From Chamaecrista fasciculata (lineage: Eukaryota > Streptophyta > Magnoliopsida > Fabales > Fabaceae): 64,000 nt of DNA. The translations under genes were made by a program, and so were the position numbers. The stretch is taken from contig QANZ01047639.1 in the NCBI GenBank assembly GCA_003254925.1, positions 96,825-160,824 on the forward strand. Direction: 5' to 3'. Below are positions 23,353 to 36,123 of this stretch, one piece after another; the first letter of the stretch is position 1; the number at the start of each line of letters is the position of its first letter. Under the pieces are notes generated by a model, which saw only the letters and a program-made list of their open reading frames with translations, was not told where the DNA came from and searched no databases.

Positions 23353-26337
23353 TCACCAGTGATCACCACAAGAGCAGATCCCGCTTCTGAAATGATGAAA
23401 TCGATTTGCATCTCTTATGACAACCTCTCGCTCGAAAACCTTTGATATATATTTGATTGCATTATGGCAATCTCTACAAACCCTAAGGTTTTTAATTACC
23501 CTTATGGTGGCGGACGGCGGAGTTTTCATGAGACCATAAGCTATTGCTAGCTTCTCACTATGATAATATAGAGCGCGCTCTTTTTCCTCTTCTTCTATAT
23601 CAACAAGTACAAAGTCAGTATCAGGAACGTATCCTTCTTCTTTGATCTTCTCCATCATATACTCTACCTTATCATATATCATATTAGTTTCTTCATGTGA
23701 TTTATCGCCAGCTACAAATAAATGCACCTTATTCTTCACGTCTACCCAACTAAATCCCGGATCCTTTTTTACGTTTACCCTTTTCATCATATTTCTAGCA
23801 CTCGTTACATTGTCCCACTGGTTAGCAGCGGCATAGATATTGGATAGAAGAACATAAGCTGCTGAATCAGATGGCTCCAATGAAAAAAGCTTTTCTGCCA
23901 CACGTTTTCCTGTCTCTTTATCACCTTGGACCCTACAAGCATTAAGCAAAGTCCTATACATTGAGGCAGACGCTTCGAAGGGCATTGATAGCATCACCTT
24001 TTCAGCTTCATGAATATGCCCTGCACGGCTAAGGGCGTCAACAAGACAAGAGTAATGCTCAACCTCAGGTTCAATGCCATAATCTTTTTGCATGGAATAA
24101 AAATTTTCGTAGGCTTCAGATACCAAACCAGAATGACTACAAGCAGAAAGGACCCCAATAAAAGTAACTTTGTCTGGCGTTATACCCCTAGATTTCATTT
24201 CTTTGAAAAGGTAAAGCGCTTCTTCAGCATTTCCATGTTGAGCTAATCCTACCAACATTGCATTCCACAAGGCAATACGCCTAATGTTCATTCTTTTAAA
24301 TAGGCCATAAGCATCTTCTATGTTCCCACACTTGGCATACATGTCAACAAGTGCAGTCATGACATAAGGATCCATAGCACAATTCAACTTTATCACATTG
24401 GCATGAATTTGTTTCCCCTGTTCCAATGCTGTCAAAAGCGAGCTAGCCTTGACAAGGGTAGCAAAGATATACTCATCAGGTTGCACACTAGCAAGCCTCA
24501 TCTGATGGTAAATGAAAATAGCATGTTCCTCGTCTCCATTTTCCACACATCCTGAGATCATAGCAGTCCATGCAACATTGTCAGGCACGGGGATCTCATT
24601 GAAAGCTTTCTCAGCATCTTTGAGTTCTCCGCATTTCAGATACATGCCTAGAATACCACTAATGACAGGTAAATCAAAATTGAACCCTCTTTTTATGACA
24701 ATAGCATGAATTTGTTTCCCTTGTTCAAGCGCCACCAAGCACCCAGAGGCTTTAGCTGCATTTGCCATTGTAATCTGATCTGCACTCTCTCCACTTTTAT
24801 GTAGTAGACTGAAGAGCCTTAAAGCTTTGTGATTGTCATTGCTCGCTATGTATCCAAACATCATAGCATTCCAAGTTCCCAAATCAAATTCATCTCGATT
24901 TTGAAATAGGAACTCTGCCTCCTCCATCATTCCACTCTTAGAGTAGACATCAATTAGAGATGTCGAAACAAATGAATCAGAGACAGTACCCATTTTAATT
25001 GAATGAACATGAATCTGTTTGCCAAGGTGGAAGCCTTCTTCAAGAGAGGAGCAAGCACGCAAAACACTTGCAATAGTGAATTGATCTGGCATTAGGCCAC
25101 TGCGTAGAAAATTGATAAACAGGCCTACAGACTCTTCCTCTAAACCACTCGAAGCACAACCAGATATCATCGTGTTCCATGATATTAAATCCACTTCTTT
25201 CATATGATTGAACATTATTCTTGCATAGTAAACAGAATCTGCTTTTGTGTACACGTTGAGCAGACTATTTGCAACAGAGACAACTTTGTCCAGCCCTGAT
25301 TTCACAACTATGCCATGAATCTGTTTTCCCAGCTCAAGATGGTTTATACTTGCAACCACAGAAAGAATCACAACTACCGTCAGGCTATCATACGTTACTC
25401 TTGATCTTATCATATCTACAAAGCAACCAATAGCTGTCCAAGCTTCACCTGCTCGACGATAATCAGACAATGTCTTGTTCCACAAGATCACATCAGAAGC
25501 ATCGTCAAAGGGAAACAATTTTGTCATGTAAGCTTGAAGCTGATGTAACTGCATTTCAAATTCAAGTTTTCTTATGCCCATAAGAAGAGTGCGGATGCTA
25601 ATGCCATCCGGACGTAGCCCACTTCCATGAAACGCAGAGAAGAGAAGCAGTGCTTCTTCCTCAAGACCAGTTTCCACGTAAGCCTTCAGCATGACGTTCC
25701 ATAATACAACATCTCTTAAAGGCATTCCATCAAACAATATGCGGGCCTCTCTAATTCGTCGAAATTTAGAGTATATATTCACCAAAGCCCCAGCAACAAA
25801 TACATCCCATTCCAATCCAATCTTAACAGCATACCCATGAACAGCCTCTGAAGTCCAGACATAACCTGAGAGCAAACACAACTTTAACAAAGGGGCCAAG
25901 GTATGACGACTTGTCAAAACTACAGATTTACGAAGAAGGCGGAAAAGGTGAAAACCCTCCTGAATATGATCAGCCTCGGTGTTTCCAGCATCCGCATATG
26001 CAGCGAGAATGGAGTTCCAAGTAACAAGGTCTCTTTCAGGCGTTACATCAAACAGCCTACGTGCTAATTGTAGCGACCCACATTTGGTATACATGGTGAT
26101 GAGATTGTTGGTCAAAAAACGATCTGGACATGGTTCTGATTTCAGAATACACGCATGTACATACTTTCCAAGCAGCAAGTTGGAGGTGGTAATGGCATCG
26201 CGCAGAACAGAAAACCATGGAGAAAAGGATGAAGAACACGATGAAAATGGAAAGGAGCGAAGAAGGTAAGAGTTGCAAAACGATGGTAAGGGATTGGTGA
26301 TGACAATAGCGGCTCTGGGAATGGAGGGCAGATGCAT
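23353..26337 (-). CDS. DYW-class pentatricopeptide repeat protein (organellar RNA editing type)
   Basis: Intronless frame of 994 residues. The N terminus (residues 1-45) is rich in Arg, Ser and hydrophobics with few acidic residues, as in a mitochondrial or plastid transit peptide. PLS-type PPR repeats follow (for example [46 protein letters not shown]). E/E+ motifs lie near [18 protein letters not shown], and a DYW deaminase-like domain covers about the last 95 residues. The zinc and active-site set is intact: His926-Ser-Glu928, Cys954-x-x-Cys957, His982 and the CxC at 988-990. The final tripeptide is DHW and not DYW. Such proteins bind organelle transcripts and act in C-to-U editing. Length and order match Arabidopsis At4g33170 as I remember it. 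The target site cannot be read. Confidence 0.93.
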   Translation of the reverse strand: MHLPSIPRAAIVITNPLPSFCNSYLLRSFPFSSCSSSFSPWFSVLRDAITTSNLLLGKYVHACILKSEPCPDRFLTNNLITMYTKCGSLQLARRLFDVTPERDLVTWNSILAAYADAGNTEADHIQEGFHLFRLLRKSVVLTSRHTLAPLLKLCLLSGYVWTSEAVHGYAVKIGLEWDVFVAGALVNIYSKFRRIREARILFDGMPLRDVVLWNVMLKAYVETGLEEEALLLFSAFHGSGLRPDGISIRTLLMGIRKLEFEMQLHQLQAYMTKLFPFDDASDVILWNKTLSDYRRAGEAWTAIGCFVDMIRSRVTYDSLTVVVILSVVASINHLELGKQIHGIVVKSGLDKVVSVANSLLNVYTKADSVYYARIMFNHMKEVDLISWNTMISGCASSGLEEESVGLFINFLRSGLMPDQFTIASVLRACSSLEEGFHLGKQIHVHSIKMGTVSDSFVSTSLIDVYSKSGMMEEAEFLFQNRDEFDLGTWNAMMFGYIASNDNHKALRLFSLLHKSGESADQITMANAAKASGCLVALEQGKQIHAIVIKRGFNFDLPVISGILGMYLKCGELKDAEKAFNEIPVPDNVAWTAMISGCVENGDEEHAIFIYHQMRLASVQPDEYIFATLVKASSLLTALEQGKQIHANVIKLNCAMDPYVMTALVDMYAKCGNIEDAYGLFKRMNIRRIALWNAMLVGLAQHGNAEEALYLFKEMKSRGITPDKVTFIGVLSACSHSGLVSEAYENFYSMQKDYGIEPEVEHYSCLVDALSRAGHIHEAEKVMLSMPFEASASMYRTLLNACRVQGDKETGKRVAEKLFSLEPSDSAAYVLLSNIYAAANQWDNVTSARNMMKRVNVKKDPGFSWVDVKNKVHLFVAGDKSHEETNMIYDKVEYMMEKIKEEGYVPDTDFVLVDIEEEEKERALYYHSEKLAIAYGLMKTPPSATIRVIKNLRVCRDCHNAIKYISKVFEREVVIRDANRFHHFRSGICSCGDHW

Positions 26338-27725
26338 TATTGAAATTCATAGTCAGTATTCCCTAAATTCTTCTGATTTTTGAGGATCAGAAATTCCCAT
26401 CTCAAGATTTTAATACGTAAGGAAAACTATGCCCAGAAATACTGAGACGAATAAATTATTTAGCCAGAGTCAGGAAAGTCCATGAATCGCAAAGGTTTGG
26501 ACTTTGCAGCAATGAGATCAATTCCGTTCGTTTGATACAGTCTACTCCCAGTGGAATTCACAGTTTGGACCCCAGCTTGACATTGTTCCACAAGCAATTA
26601 GCCTTTTTTTTCCTCGTGAAATTAGCCTCTTATTTATTTTTGAGAAAAATTATTTTTGGTCAAAATCGCAAATTGGTCTCAAATGTATGGGATAGATTTA
26701 AAATTGGTCTTAATTATTTTATTTGTTTCAGATTAGTCCTATATATTTTCACAGTTTATCAAATTGGTCCAAAATCTAACCTTAAATTTTTTTTTTAAAA
26801 TGAAATGATACATTTTCGATTAAGAATATGGGGAAACAATCGTAAATTAATGATATAGGGTTAGTTTCTAAATGAATTTTATTAGTTTATAAAGAAAATT
26901 AGTTAGTCCTAAAAATACTATCGATTCAATTCTTTGAAGTTTCTTAGTTTAAATTAATTTTTGCAAACTGATTTATTTAAGTAAATTCTTATTCCAAACA
27001 ATTGTTTGGACAATCTCAATCAGTCAATCACTTTATTTTGTAAAATTTAATCGAATTGGAGGGTCACATGATTATGTTTAAAATCCCATGCCATTTGCAA
27101 AATTGCAATGACTCGAAATGGGAGCAAGGGTACCTTCTATTTTTCTTTTTCCTGTTCTTCAGAGATGACATTATAAAGACCAAACGTGTCATTCCCAGAA
27201 TCGCTACTTCTGCCTTTCCTGTTTTATCTTCTACGTTCCCCACTGCAATGTTAGTAACCAGGTGTTGTACACCTTGATTTTGTAATTTCTGTTCATCCAA
27301 TACCACAAGGAAAAAGATAACTTTTATGTCGAAAAGAATCGAATTGGCAAGGTGAATTGTACTATCACGTAATTCAGTTCTATCAGGTTACATCTGAATC
27401 AAAAGTTAATAAGGTAAAAAAGGAATTCAACAAAAATGAAAATTAGAGTACAAAATTAACAAAAGGGAAATGATGGCTTGATATGTGCGAGTCCCAGCTG
27501 ACTAAATGAACTATGATGCCGCAGCTAAACCCTAAAAATACACTTCTGCTACAACCTTTCTCATTCCTTCTGTTGTCTCTGTACGTTTTTTTTCCCCTTC
27601 TTTTCTTTAGGCTTGGACATGGCCATCAATTCCCATAGCCATATACAGATACAAGAATGACTACAATGTCTTCATGAACTTTTACTGTGTCAAAAACTAC
27701 TACACCTCATTGTTATCTCCCTGGC
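26338..27725. other. Intergenic DNA between the PPR and CID7-like genes
   Basis: Promoter side of the PPR gene (from 26338 upward) and 3' flank of the CID7-like gene (below 27726). The segment 26655-26790 carries 'aaattggtct' and 'attagtcctat' phrases, also found near 58280-58400, marking a dispersed repeat. Short overlapping frames at 27056-27306 on both strands resemble nothing I know. Confidence 0.45.
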
Positions 27726-30700
27726 TCATGCCATTACAACCCGAAGAAGCCCGGGCTGCGGTTCTGTGTAGTCAAGGGCCTCTTCTTCTAGTAGATAACG
27801 CTGTACAGCTATTGGAAGTCTTGCCGGAGTTCGGGAACCCCTGGTATGGTGACCTGTACCGACGCATATATAAACCTGCAATTGCTGCCCAGCTGCCCTA
27901 GCAGTGCTTCTCAGCACACTCAACTCATGTTTCAGAACATGAATGGCTTCATTTACATGCAGCCCATGGAGGTCTATCATCCTCTCATGTCCTCTTCCAT
28001 TGCCCTGCATCTCTAAAGAAACTGGATTCCTGAAAAATCAACACTCACATATCTCAATGACTGAAGCAGAACCAGTACTGAGAATACCAACACGTTAATT
28101 TGGAACAATAGATGAACAAGAATGTTTGGGCTCAGACCAATATAGCATCTGAGTTAAAATTATTTACATACACACAAACACACGAGCAGAAACTAATAAT
28201 TGGTTACTTGTTTAAGCTTAGGAAAGAATAAGCAGAGCATTATAAGCAGCACATATTTTCAATGGTCAGCTGTAGCGTAACAGATATGTGCACGGAAAGA
28301 GAAACAAGAGACAGATTTGGGAACAACAAACCTCTGGCGGTAAATAGATTCTTGAGCTTTTCCATGAGCTGCCTTCATATGCATGTTGTGTAGTTGCCCT
28401 TTAACACTCAGTTCCTTTGCTAAAGCCTTATTGCCTATGACGTATGCTTGTCGTGCCTGTTTTTAAAACATGAGCAATTAATAGAGTTAAAAACCCACAA
28501 AGCGATCTGGACAAGTCCGAGTCCCCTGGCATTTAGTCAAAAATCTCAGGTTGCATAAAAGCAGAGTGGAAAATAGATGGTTGTGTTAGGCTTGTGCCTG
28601 CCTTGCAGCATTTGTTCATGTTTTTCTTGGAAATCAGCACAACAGCTTTGATAGCAAACATACTTCCCAACCCAGCTTAATTGCCCAAACTCAAGATAAA
28701 TAAAAAGTAAGTAAAGATAAAAGTAAGTTGTGCACAAGATCAAAGGAGGGAAAGAAAGGAGTACACAAGTCTAAGGAGTGCGTGTCAGTACAAACCAACT
28801 GAGGAGCATACAGCCAAAACCACTATATATTCTCATACACCATCTGTTAATATCTCCACAACATGAATTGAAGACCCACACCCACCTGCTCAAAATATGC
28901 ATTGCGTACACGTGCATGATCACGAGCCTCCCCCCGCAGTTCAGAATACATATTTGCTGACATCCAAAACTGTTAAAATATATAGTATAGGAGGAATTCA
29001 TTCCACAATTGAAACACATAGACATAAATATTTACCAACTGCATCACCAGTTTCAAGCCAAACAGGAGCTGCCTTCACGGAACCATGGTTTTGCATCCTA
29101 TCCCCATTGTTAGCTCTCACATGCCCGCCATTATATGCACTAGCCAGAACATGAGAACTTCTACTAGAGCCAATGGCAGCATCACCAGAACTATTTCTGT
29201 CATGCCTCCAAACATCGGAGTCTTGAGAAGCCAATTTCCTGACAGCTGAAGCAAAGTCAATAGAACCTCTTGTCGAAAATGAACTAGATTTGGAAAAGAG
29301 CATGTTGTCCGTCTCAGAGGACCAGTAGGGATTGCCACTATGTTGAAAATTATCTGCAGCAAGTCTCAATGAAGTAGTCTGGCCATCTGGTGATGTAAGA
29401 GCAGGAAAGTCCATGGCACTGAGATTGGGAGCAGATAGAGTCTTTGAATTCATATTCTGATTGAAGCTACCATCAACTTGAAGCTACAAATGAAAAATAG
29501 AAAAAATGTGTGTGGCTTCAGACGGCTAATAATGAAATTAATATAATGACACAAAAACATGACAACTAGAGAATGAAGTGCCAAAAACAAAAAAACACCC
29601 AAGATATATTGTTGCTTGATCATATAACTGTATTGTATCACAAACCACCCCCTGGCCAACAATCTTTAGAAACCTGAAGCTAGACATAACAATAAAGTCG
29701 CATTTGAATCACCTCACAACTTTAGGGTAGCCAGCTCTTCCCTGCCAAAAGAAGGCATAGAGATATTGCTCTACACTGTTAGCATCCATTCCATCAGACT
29801 GAATTTTTATTACAGCACACACTACTAATGTAGGATGTGCATTTCTAACCAATTATTGCATTGCAAAAATCCAGGCGGCAGTGATTGTACTGTAATTAAA
29901 ATTAGTTGACAACTTGTAAACTTTTTTACTGACCATCACATGAAAGAAGCTTATAAGCAAACACAAATTGACCAAGTGCAAGTTACCACATAAATATCAA
30001 CATTACCTCAAGCTGGGTGAGCATCTCAATGGTCAGATTTAAGTCACATCTACTGGTGAAGTAAACTTCAGCAAGGCTTTCAGCAGCAAAACCAGGGAAT
30101 TGAGAAGCCAAAAACTCCAAAGGATTCACATCAATATCATCTACAAGAGCTTGCTCAGCCAAGAAATCATTAAACCCATGTCTAGAGTTGTCATCATAAG
30201 TATGCTCCTCTCTACCAATGCTAATATGCTGATTGGTATTCTCAATTTGCCTGTCCCAAAGTTTTTTAAATGGGTGTGGAAAGCTTGCCGAAGATGGATC
30301 CTCCCCATAGGTTGAATTGGAAAATCTGACGTTATCAACAAAGCCATCGCCATTAAGATGCTGATGAGACAAGTCCTGGTGCTCGTTAAATACATTTCTA
30401 CTTCCTCTATAAGGCATAAACCTTGAAGTTTCATTGTCATCATGTATGGACAAGCCAGCAATAGAGAAGTTGTTAAGACCTTGGGACTCATCTTCTCCCA
30501 TGACCTTGAAGTCAGGGGTGATATCATCCGGGAGTTGACATTGCCAGTATTGGTTGGCCTCTTCATCAGGATTACTTAAAACGGATGACTCTGATTGATC
30601 TAAAACTGATTTCCCAAGAGACCCAGTAGTAGTGAACCTTGCTGTTGCATCTGCGGAGCTGGTACTTCCAGAAGATGGTGATCTGAGGGAAAAAGGAACA

Positions 30701-30789
30701 AATTCTGCTGCATTTGGGTTCAAGGATTTCGCCTTGTTTGGAGAGCTTAGCTTTTCGTCCGTTTGGGGTCCTTTTTTATATAAGCTCAT
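27726..30789 (-). CDS. CID7: CID7-like polyadenylate-binding-protein-interacting protein (PAM2, CUE, DUF1771-Smr)
   Basis: Five coding exons: 30789-30007, 29483-29036, 28956-28886, 28456-28332 and 28029-27726. All introns are GT-AG, and the total of 1731 bases encodes 576 residues. A PAM2 motif (LNPNAAEFVPF, about residues 23-33) is the peptide bound by the MLLE domain of poly(A)-binding protein. A CUE-like ubiquitin-binding helix bundle lies at about 220-261 (PLEFLASQFPGFAAESLAEV). A DUF1771 helix spans exons 3-4 (AYVIGNKALAKELSVKGQLH), and a C-terminal Smr domain carries IDLHGLHVNEA (494-504) and GTGHHTRGS. This order is that of Arabidopsis CID7 (At2g26280 from memory). The role is inferred to be mRNA-related via poly(A)-binding protein; Smr nuclease activity is possible but not shown. 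A broken copy lies at 22370-23275. Confidence 0.92.
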
Positions 30790-31950
30790 TATTGTCTAAA
30801 TTATTAACAAAATAACTATCACAGAGATGGATTCTAGACGAAGAAAATGTACATGTTCAGTCAGCTTCAACCAAACCCTGCAAAATAATTCAATTGAATC
30901 TCAATCATTAATCAACTAGGCTGCCATCAAAAGAAGGAATGCAAAGAAACAAGAAAATATTTGAGAACAAGTTTCATAAATCATGTACCAAGAGAAATGA
31001 ACTCATTAGAATTCCAGATAACCTGATCATGTCAAATAAACATTTGAACACTGAACTTCATAGTCAACTGCTTAAAAAATTCACACGCATAATTGGCAAA
31101 CTAGCAGAAAGTGAAGCATGTGCAAGCGGCAAAAGTAGTTGACTGTCATTGCAGAGAGCACATAGCTCGCCATTTTAAACAATATAACATCCAAGTAAAT
31201 TTCATAAGTCAAATTGATCAGCAGTCAGACTCTGTCTGAGTTACAAACAGAATTTTCAGCAAATCTTACAATAAACAAACAATGAACAACACTGACGAAT
31301 GTCAAAACTCAGAAGAAATGTATGACAAGATTAAACGCATAAACCCCTAAAATATCTGAAGTCCATAAATGAAATTGTTTTGAAGCAGTGCCGAAGAAGG
31401 ACAAAACAAAGAAAATAAATCTTGCTTAGTAAACTAGAAAAACCGTTAAAAAGAAAACTCTGACAGCCGAATTTCATAACAAAATTTGACAAATTCAATC
31501 GCGATAGATTAAATCCCCAACAACAGAAATATTAACAAGTTAAGCACGAGTAATCAAGAACCTCCCGTCATCTGTATACTTCGGGAGTCTTAAGCAATTC
31601 AACGCGTTAAAAAAACAAGAAGAGGAAAGAAACCACACAAAACAGACCCATGGAGTAAAAATAATCAAACGGAACAAAGGATGCGAATTACAGAAAAAGA
31701 AAAATGAGAAAGATAAGCAAAAGATCTGGAATTTATGCACGAAAGTAGAAGAAAATATTATACCTTTGCGAATCAAATCAAAGGGATCCATTGGCGAAGA
31801 CTGCATGAGATCAGACGGCAGAAGAGAGATGGAAGGGCAATTAAAGTGAAGCTTGTCTTTAATTACAGCTCGAATTCTGTGCAGTATATTATGATCTTCG
31901 ATAAAGGGCTTCGAAATCTTCTTCTTTCTCTCAGCTTTTGTATGAAACCC
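30790..31950 (-). promoter_or_regulatory. Spliced 5' leader of the CID7-like gene with an upstream ORF
   Basis: A consensus donor (AAAG|GTATAA) at 31764/31763 and acceptor (TTTTGCAG) at 30881-30879 define a likely leader intron of about 0.9 kb. The outer leader (31764 to about 31950) contains ATG at 31806. Splicing would join 31806-31764 to 30878-30868, giving a 17-residue peptide (MQSSPMDPFDLIRKGFG) that stops before the main start at 30789. No other gene is seen here. The transcript start is not defined. Confidence 0.5.
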
Positions 31951-34900
31951 TCTCAGCTAATACCATGACCACTAGCACCACAAAAAAATACTATACAAGA
32001 CACCCAACCCTTCGCCACTTGATTTGACCTCTCTCTTTCTCTCTCTAAAACTTTCTATTCCTAATTTGTGTCTTGACTCTACAGTGTTTCAATTAATTAA
32101 TCTGCATGATTGTGATTTGGGAAGAAAAACGCAGACACAACTTTTTTTTTTCTTTAATTTTGTTTTCTAAAGTGAATAGATTGATAATCCTATTCTATAA
32201 AGTTTAAAACTCGTGCAAATTAAAGCATGTGGCTGGCGTATGTTAATAGATTTTAGTCGGGTTAAATGATTATTTTGATGTTTAATGTATGTCTTAATAT
32301 TTATTTTGGTCTTTTATATTTTAAAATGTTTAAATTAATTTTAAATATTGACAAAATATTTTATTTTAGTCGTAACTTATTGAATATAATTATTATATTT
32401 TTCTTTCGAATGTGATAAGTTTAAAGTTGGGTTATTTACAAATAGAGGTAGAGGTGATAAGTTATTTCATCTCAAAGAGTAATTTTTTAACACAATTAGT
32501 ACGTAGTATCACACCGTCAGACCTTTAATTTTATTTTTTGGATATTGAAATTATTTACAATTCTAAGACAATATAAACTAGTGCATGGCACTCTTTAACA
32601 CAGGTAATAATGTCTGAGTTTGCACAATATATATTCTCTAATGAATCATCTATTTGTTATTACAAAATGATAAGAAGAGAGAATTTGGGGAAACTGTGTT
32701 TATATTTCATTACAGAGAAAGAATACAAATGAGATATTTATAGACTAAATGTAATGACATGACTAGTTAGCTTAACTAATCAGAGAACTAATTACAAACT
32801 AACTTCTGTTACTAACTGACTAACAATTACAAACTAACTTCTGTTACTAACTGACTTACTTTCGTTTCCACCAATAATATGAGGATGTGAAGTAATATGA
32901 GGATGGGGATGTGAAGTAATATTATGTTTCAAGAACATTTTATCCAGAAAATGGATCATAACATCAAGGTTTTATACAAAATCAAATTAAAGTCATAGCT
33001 TAAATTGCTTGTCTTACTTTCGTTTCCACCAAAGTAGATGCGACACTAACAAATTTGAATGGCAGTTTGATAGTAACATGCATCTTCTAAGAATATAGGA
33101 CAGCTACAAAGGATTTTTTTTTCTTCAAAGTTGTATGAAACCGATGATGACTGTATGTCACAAGCCATTGAAAGAGCAATTCACCACTACGATAGATGTC
33201 ACTTTTGGTATTCGAGAAGCTAATTTGTTACGTTGGACCATTTATGTTTTCCATGCAGTTTGGTCAACAAATGAGGGCCACATTATGTAAACGACTAATA
33301 GGTAACGTTCCATACTTCCATGCATTTTGGATATTACTAATCATGCAAATATCAGTCACCCCACACATTTCATTCTTGCATAATTATTGAGACTTTAAAT
33401 CTCAGCTGGCACATTTTAAGATACATATAGCATTAATTTTAATTTACATCGAATTTCAAAAACATTTTATATCTACTCTTTACTAATTTTTTTAACTACA
33501 TGCTGATGAAAATATATGAAAAATTAAAAAGCAATTCAAAATATGTTGTTAAAAAACAGTGGTTATATGTTGTATATTATATACTACATAAGAAAATATG
33601 ATGATATACATTTTTTTTGTTTTATGTTCTATCAGTGCTATCATAAATCATTGAAAATTTACGAAAAACCTAAAGGTTAAACTATTAAATTTATCTTATG
33701 ATTTGTTTCCAATATGAGTGTTCATATCCAGTATTTAAATATTTCTGATCGACACTACTTTTTTTTTAACACTACGAATATTCAACGTTTTATATAAAAA
33801 TTGTCAGGGAATTTGGATATTAAGAACTTTTTGCTGGCAGTGGCTAATTTCAAATCTGCAATTGTAAAACTAAATATTGTGGCCATTGGCCCACACCACC
33901 AATATCCAAACCCATAATTTAGGCTGTACTTGAGACCAGACCTTTAACTCCTCGTTCACAAATTCAAGGCCCAATAAAATGTGTTTTTTTAAAGTATATG
34001 GCAAAACAAATGACCAAAAAGAGTAAACGACAAAACAAGGGTTAGTACTTAGTATCACAGTTATTGTTGAGTGAAGATGTCATTACATTTAAATGATTAA
34101 TGTACTCTTAATTTAATTGATTGGTTTACATCTGATCTGATGTATGTGAAAAAAAAAATAATAATAATAAAAAGGATGGGACATATTTATTCCTTCAAAG
34201 TAACAAATGACAAAAGGAATGTGATGTATAATGAGGAAGGTCCCGCTGAGGCTATCGCTATTCCAATTAGGATGATAAGATTGGAAAGTGCAGATTGCCA
34301 AAGGGAACAACAGTAAAAAGAATGTAAAAAAAAAAAATACATTTCAATCAATGAATACTTAATTACTTATCCATATACCATGAGTTTCTTGGTTGTTGAC
34401 AGTGACCTTTTTATTTTTGTTATTGGGTTTGCTTCTCATGATCTCATCAGTCATCATTAGCAATGAAGGTGCAAGGCTTAATTACTTGCCGTAAGCTACA
34501 AGTACAACTAAGCTTGCCAGCTTTCCTCCATTAGCAATGAGTGATTAGTGACGAGTGAATAGTGATCCCGCAGTAATTAAGTTGGATTAGAAGTTTTGCA
34601 AATGGGTAAATATGTAAAATGGGTGGCACGTGGATGTGATTGTGGTGTGTGACGAGGAGTGAATGAGAACAAAAGAGTACAAATCCCATTACGAGGAAGG
34701 AGTGGGTCACCGAGCCCACCAGTCACCACTGTATGGCCCATCAATATGAATGATGCATGTGGTTACCGATGCGGAAAGTAATCCACGGCCAATGAAACTG
34801 CACGTTTGGCAAGGACGACTCGGAAAAATGTTGCTTTCGATACAGCTGGCAACTTCACAGTAAAATCCACACGACATCAATCAGATTGCGTATCAAACGC

Positions 34901-35274
34901 CGTGTTCGTTATTTACTACCAACCCCACACCGCAGTAAAATCTAGAAAGTGAAAATAAACCGCCAATCATTGCAACTCTTTTGTTTTATATTTTTGGATT
35001 GTTCTAGTATTTGCAAGATTCAATTAAAAATATGCTCGCAGACTTACGGTTATAAAAGGATAAGTTAGGGGTTAGGTGATAGTAATCTACTTCTCCGTCT
35101 TTTAATAATGCTACACTATAGCTAGATGCCTAGATTAGTTATTTTTTTTTAATACTTTTGAAGAATTAGGTAACTGTAAAAAAGTTCTGTGACGTCGAAA
35201 AGTGAAAAAAAAAAGTATTTATTTATTTATTTTGGCATAAATAAAGGGAGGAAGAAAACAAAAATCCGGCTCCA
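31951..35274. other. Intergenic DNA, about 3.3 kb
   Basis: AT-rich with no gene. A 35-base-spaced direct repeat ('aattacaaactaacttctgt') lies at 32790-32856, inside sequence that looks like an LTR fragment (from about 32690). TTTA and AAT runs are scattered through the region. The part from about 34700 is less AT-rich and is probably the distal promoter of the DUF1677 gene. Confidence 0.45.
32790..32856. repeat. Short direct repeat, two units
   Basis: The phrase 'aattacaaactaacttctgt' plus 'tactaactgact' occurs twice in succession, start to start about 35 bases, nearly identical. It is probably part of a decayed LTR sequence. Confidence 0.7.
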
Positions 35275-35283
35275 TATATAATA
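35275..35283 (+). promoter_or_regulatory. TATA-like box for the DUF1677 gene
   Basis: TATATAATA lies about 350 bases before the start codon, followed by GA-rich leader-like sequence. This fits a TATA box with a leader of about 300 bases. No experimental support. Confidence 0.35.
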
Positions 35284-35625
35284 CCTGGCTCTGGTTTGCT
35301 CTATCATCTCTTATGAGAGGGAAAGGTACGAGAGTCTGAGATCAAGGGAAGAAGCGTAAGTGAGTTTGGTGTGGAATTTTACTCGGAAGAGTCCCATAGA
35401 GCCAATTAAGGCTCTGAGATGTACCATATACCATTCGGAATTCTGCTATTTGGAGGTCAGAAAGTTGAAGAAACCGAGTGGGAAAAGGAGCGATAATTCA
35501 TCCCCCTCATAAATAAAACATTTTATTAGATCCTTCAGAATCTCCAAGGTTCTTCACTAATTAGTATTCCATTATTTCAATCAATTTCAGTATCTCTGTT
35601 TTGTTTTGTTTTGCTTTAACAAGTT

Positions 35626-36123
35626 ATGTCAATCAGAAACGGCATGTCTGGGAGGGTTTTGAAGGAAACGAAGTCGCTATCGGCGATTGAGACACCGCCG
35701 GCTTCGGCGGCGGAAGAGGCGGTGGCGGTGAAATGTTATTGCTGCGGATTGACGGAGGAGTGTACGGCGGCGTACATTGGTCGCGTGAGAGAAAGGTACC
35801 AAGGTCGGTGGATCTGCGGGCTGTGTGGGGAGGCAGTGAAAGACGAGAGAGTGAGGTCGTCGGAGAGAGACATAAGTACAGAGGAAGCCATGAAAAGACA
35901 CATCAACTTCTGTCAGCAATTCAAAACATCCACTCCTCCGAATAATCCCACAGAGGAATTGATAGAGGCCATGAAACATCTTCTGCTACGAACGTTGGAT
36001 AGTCCCAGGAAGGATCCGATGACGTGTCGACCGTTGGGTAGATCTCAGAGCTGCTTTTCCACCATGCACAATGAAAGTGAGCATCAAGAAGGTCGTGGAA
36101 GGAGTGGGGTATCGGTAGAATAG
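35626..36123 (+). CDS. DUF1677 family protein, plant-specific
   Basis: Single exon of 165 residues. The conserved DUF1677 core is visible: KCYCCGLTEECTAAYI (about residues 36-51), then GRWICGLCGEAVKDE (about 60-74) and EAMKRHINFC (about 87-96). The paired CxCC and CxxC cysteines could bind a metal such as zinc, but this is inference. The C-terminal third is low-complexity with a PLGRSQSCF segment common to the family. The base composition is G-rich compared with the flanks. Function unknown; no localisation signal is obvious. An alternative Met at codon 7 exists; the first ATG is preferred as it opens the longest frame. Confidence 0.85.
   Translation: MSIRNGMSGRVLKETKSLSAIETPPASAAEEAVAVKCYCCGLTEECTAAYIGRVRERYQGRWICGLCGEAVKDERVRSSERDISTEEAMKRHINFCQQFKTSTPPNNPTEELIEAMKHLLLRTLDSPRKDPMTCRPLGRSQSCFSTMHNESEHQEGRGRSGVSVE

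Noticed and set aside
27056..27306. Overlapping open frames of 73 and 80 codons on both strands
   Set aside because: No recognisable family, no flanking splice signals that extend them, and poly-T in one frame; best read as chance.
30000..30006. Extension of the CID7 exon 1 frame beyond the CUE domain
   Set aside because: A GT donor at 30006-30005 after ...MLTQLE and continuity with LQVDGSFNQN at 29483 show that the extra residues are intron.
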